DNA from: an uncultured Bryobacteraceae bacterium
GTDB lineage: Bacteria; Acidobacteriota; Terriglobia; Bryobacterales; Bryobacteraceae
Direction: 5' to 3'
NCBI GenBank assembly: GCA_938027685.1
Contig: CALJAM010000023.1
Location: 1-64,000, forward strand
Length of the DNA stretch: 64,000 nt
Below are positions 61,893 to 64,000 of the stretch, piece by piece (position 1 is the first letter of the stretch; the number at the start of each line of letters is the position of its first letter). The position numbers and the translations under genes are program-made. The notes under the pieces were generated by a model that had not been told where the DNA came from, did not search any database, and saw only the letters and a program-made list of their open reading frames with translations.

Positions 61893-64000
61893 TCAGGCGC
61901 GCGCGGCCGTCTCCATGACCGGCTCATGCGGCGCCTCCGGCGTGCGCAAACGCACAGACACCAGCTTGGAAACGCCCGGCTCTTCCATGGTGACGCCGTA
62001 AAGGGCCTCGGCCGCCTCCATGGTCCGCTTGGTGTGCGTGATGACGATGAACTGCGTGTGAGCGGACATCTCCCGCAGGATGCGCATGAGGCGGTCGATG
62101 TTGGGATCATCGAGCGGCGCGTCGACTTCATCGAGTACGCAGAACGGACTGGGTTGATACCTGAAGACGGCCAGCAGCAGGGCCAACGCCGTCAGCGCCT
62201 TTTCGCCGCCCGAGAGCAGCAGCACGTTCTGAAGTCGCTTGCCGGGCGGCGAGGCGACGATGTCAATGCCGGATTCGGTCAGATTTTCCGGATCGGTCAG
62301 CCGCATCTCGGCGGCGCCCCCGTTGAACAGGCGCTGGAACATTTCTTTGAAATGTTGGTTTATCTCCGCGAAGGCTTCCTGGAACCGCTTGCGTGTTTCC
62401 GCGTCGATCTCGCGGATGGCCTGTTCGGTGTCGCGGATGGAGTCCAGCAGGTCCTGGCGTTGCGCGTTGAGGAAGTTGTACCGCTGTTCGGTTTCCTGGA
62501 ACTCTTCGAGGGCCTGCGGATTCACCGGTCCCAGAGCCTCCAGACGCTCAAGCAGCTCCCGGTACCTCTGTTCGGCCGCAGCAAGCTCCTCCTCGCCGGG
62601 CAACGTTTCCTCGGCGCTTGCCAGCTCCGCAGCCGGCATTCCGAGCTCTTTCCGGCTCGTCTCGTCCAGGTAGCGCAGATCGGCCTGTCGGCGCACCAGC
62701 TCGACCTCGACCTCGGAGCGGTTCTGCTGCGCAGCCTGCACCTCGGCGTGCAAGCCGCGCAGTTCCTCACCCAGCGCCATCAGCTCTTCTCGACGGGCGC
62801 TTTCGGCCTCCTCCAGTTCGCGGGCCTGCTGTGAGAGGCCTGCGATCTCGGTCTGAAGCGACTCCAACTGCCGGGCAAGGTGCTCGCTCCGCTCAACCAG
62901 AGCGGCTTTCTGCGATGCGAGCTGCTCGAGTTCGTTCGCGAGCGTCCTGCGTCTGCCGGCGACGCTGCGCTGCTCGGCTTCCAAACGCGCCAGGACCGCC
63001 GCCTGGCCCCGCCGCCGCTCTTCCAGGGTCGCCAGAACGGCGCGCAAGGAAGCGTGCTCGTCGGCGGCCTGCGCCGCCGCCTTTCTGAGCTCTTCCAGCC
63101 GGCGCCGCTCCTCGGCCAGCCGCGATTCCTGTTCCCGTTGCGCGTTCTCCTTCTCCGCGATGCTCCGCAGAGTACGATCGCGGCGTTCCGCGATCGCAGC
63201 CTTCTCGCGCGCCAACCGCTCGCGCTCCATCGCCGCGACTTGCAGGCGCGATCGAGCTCGCCCGAGTTCCTCGGCCAACTTCCGGCGCTCGTGCTCGAGC
63301 GCCACGATCTGCTTGTCCAGGTCGTGCCGGGCCGCGCGCAGCGTTTCCAGTTCCTGCTCGAGGCGCGAAATGCGACCCGTCAACTCCTCCAGGCGGACGC
63401 TCAGGGCCGCCAGCTCCTTCTCGCGCGACTGCGCCAGCGCCCGCAGCTCGCGCAGTTCGCGCTTCAGAGCCAGCGGGCCTCCTCCCGATTTGCGACCGCC
63501 GCTTAAGGCGTGTCCGTGGTACCAGGCGCCGTCGGCGAGCAGCAGGTACAACTCCGGGTGCGCCGTCGCCAGACCACGCGCCTCGTTCTCGTCGTCCACC
63601 AGCCGGCAGGAGTTTACGCGCGGCAGGGCGTTGCGCAACCGCCCGCCCAATCCGTCGCTCCAGCGCAGCACATCGCACAGCCGCCGGACACCCGCATCTT
63701 CGCGGCCCGAGCCCGCCGCGGAAACCCCAGCTGCGCCCTCGCCCGGGACGACCAGGAAGGTGGCTTGTCCGTCACCCAGCGAGCGCAGCAGCTTAAGGCC
63801 GAGCTGCGCCTGCTCCCAGGAGTCCACCAGCACGTATTCCAGCTCGGCGTGCAGAAACGTTTCGACCGCCTTCTCCCAAGCCGGGTCTACTTCGAGAAAA
63901 TCCGCCAGCACGCCCAGCGGCCGGAAGTCCCCCGCTTGTCCACGCTCGACGGCGGAGAACAGTTGCTTGACCGCTTCCGTGGTGTATGCACGGTGGGAAA
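61893..64000 (-). CDS. smc: Chromosome partition protein SMC (5' part outside the window)
   Basis: The frame is open from the window edge to 61893 and contains the hinge and C-terminal half. The edge begins within the hinge region (RAYTTEAVKQLF, then PLGVLADFLEVDPAWEKAVE). The second coiled coil spans roughly 63.5-62.4 kb and consists of Glu/Arg/Leu-rich heptads. The C-terminal ATPase part shows the signature LLSGGEKALTALALLL and Walker B CVLDEVDAPLDDPN, then HTKRTMEAAEALYGVTM. SMC condenses chromosomes with ScpA and ScpB, which are not seen here. The Walker A half lies beyond the window. Confidence 0.95.
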   Translation of the reverse strand, partial: SHRAYTTEAVKQLFSAVERGQAGDFRPLGVLADFLEVDPAWEKAVETFLHAELEYVLVDSWEQAQLGLKLLRSLGDGQATFLVVPGEGAAGVSAAGSGREDAGVRRLCDVLRWSDGLGGRLRNALPRVNSCRLVDDENEARGLATAHPELYLLLADGAWYHGHALSGGRKSGGGPLALKRELRELRALAQSREKELAALSVRLEELTGRISRLEQELETLRAARHDLDKQIVALEHERRKLAEELGRARSRLQVAAMERERLAREKAAIAERRDRTLRSIAEKENAQREQESRLAEERRRLEELRKAAAQAADEHASLRAVLATLEERRRGQAAVLARLEAEQRSVAGRRRTLANELEQLASQKAALVERSEHLARQLESLQTEIAGLSQQARELEEAESARREELMALGEELRGLHAEVQAAQQNRSEVEVELVRRQADLRYLDETSRKELGMPAAELASAEETLPGEEELAAAEQRYRELLERLEALGPVNPQALEEFQETEQRYNFLNAQRQDLLDSIRDTEQAIREIDAETRKRFQEAFAEINQHFKEMFQRLFNGGAAEMRLTDPENLTESGIDIVASPPGKRLQNVLLLSGGEKALTALALLLAVFRYQPSPFCVLDEVDAPLDDPNIDRLMRILREMSAHTQFIVITHTKRTMEAAEALYGVTMEEPGVSKLVSVRLRTPEAPHEPVMETAARA

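Overview
The window is a GC-rich bacterial chromosome segment that looks like Acidobacteriota, most likely the Bryobacterales/Solibacter group. The pointers are two proteins ending in the TIGR03437 C-terminal domain typical of that group (the fragment at the left edge and the gene at 23540-25666), an Oar-like TonB receptor with an N-terminal carboxypeptidase-regulatory domain, exported Tat-type sulfatases, Gfo/Idh/MocA oxidoreductases paired with a TIM-barrel isomerase, and a DUF4838 protein. This assignment is inferred from gene content only. I saw no rRNA, tRNA, IS element, prophage or replication origin.

Layout. 1-3.7 kb: end of a TIGR03437 protein, two exported proteins of unknown function, an exported D-aminoacylase-type amidohydrolase and a 28-residue membrane protein. 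3.9-6.9 kb: PhoR/PhoB-type two-component pair and a SYLF lipid-binding protein. 7.2-10.3 kb: MFS transporter overlapping archease, then RtcB RNA ligase. 10.4-11.4 kb: an unrecognised locus that looks broken and carries a duplicated segment of about 37 bp. 11.4-20.4 kb: a nine-gene minus-strand run. It encodes a cytochrome fused to a probable outer-membrane barrel, a pentaheme cytochrome, a threonine-synthase homologue, DNA polymerase III delta', three tightly coupled exported proteins of unknown role, ThiD and a small zincin. 20.5-23.5 kb: a large M14-type peptidase.

23.5-39.2 kb is a second long minus-strand run. In order of transcription it holds a complete nucleoside-salvage operon (pyrimidine phosphorylase, CNT transporter, purine phosphorylase, cytidine deaminase, exported MtaD-like deaminase), then a small membrane protein and a CzcCBA-type metal efflux system, then XerD, a CCA/poly(A) polymerase-family enzyme and a TIGR03437 protein. 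39.4-46.7 kb: Oar-like TonB receptor, sugar isomerase/epimerase, oxidoreductase and sulfatase, which together suggest glycan use. 46.7-52.0 kb: CPA2 antiporter, SDR, bacterioferritin, and a MacB-type ATPase with a MacA-type adaptor but no permease. 52.1-55.7 kb: class III aminotransferase with an ALDH7-type dehydrogenase (probable lysine catabolism) and a small outer-membrane barrel. 55.7-61.9 kb: DUF4838 protein, URO-D/MtaA-like protein, a second oxidoreductase and a second sulfatase. The window ends inside an SMC gene.

The most interesting candidate system is the cytochrome-barrel fusion plus pentaheme cytochrome at 17654-20397. Its architecture resembles the Cyc2 porin-cytochromes, but the heme domain is of a different type. 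The duplicated and frameshifted locus near 11 kb and the three-gene exported operon at 12609-15329 also deserve a closer look.
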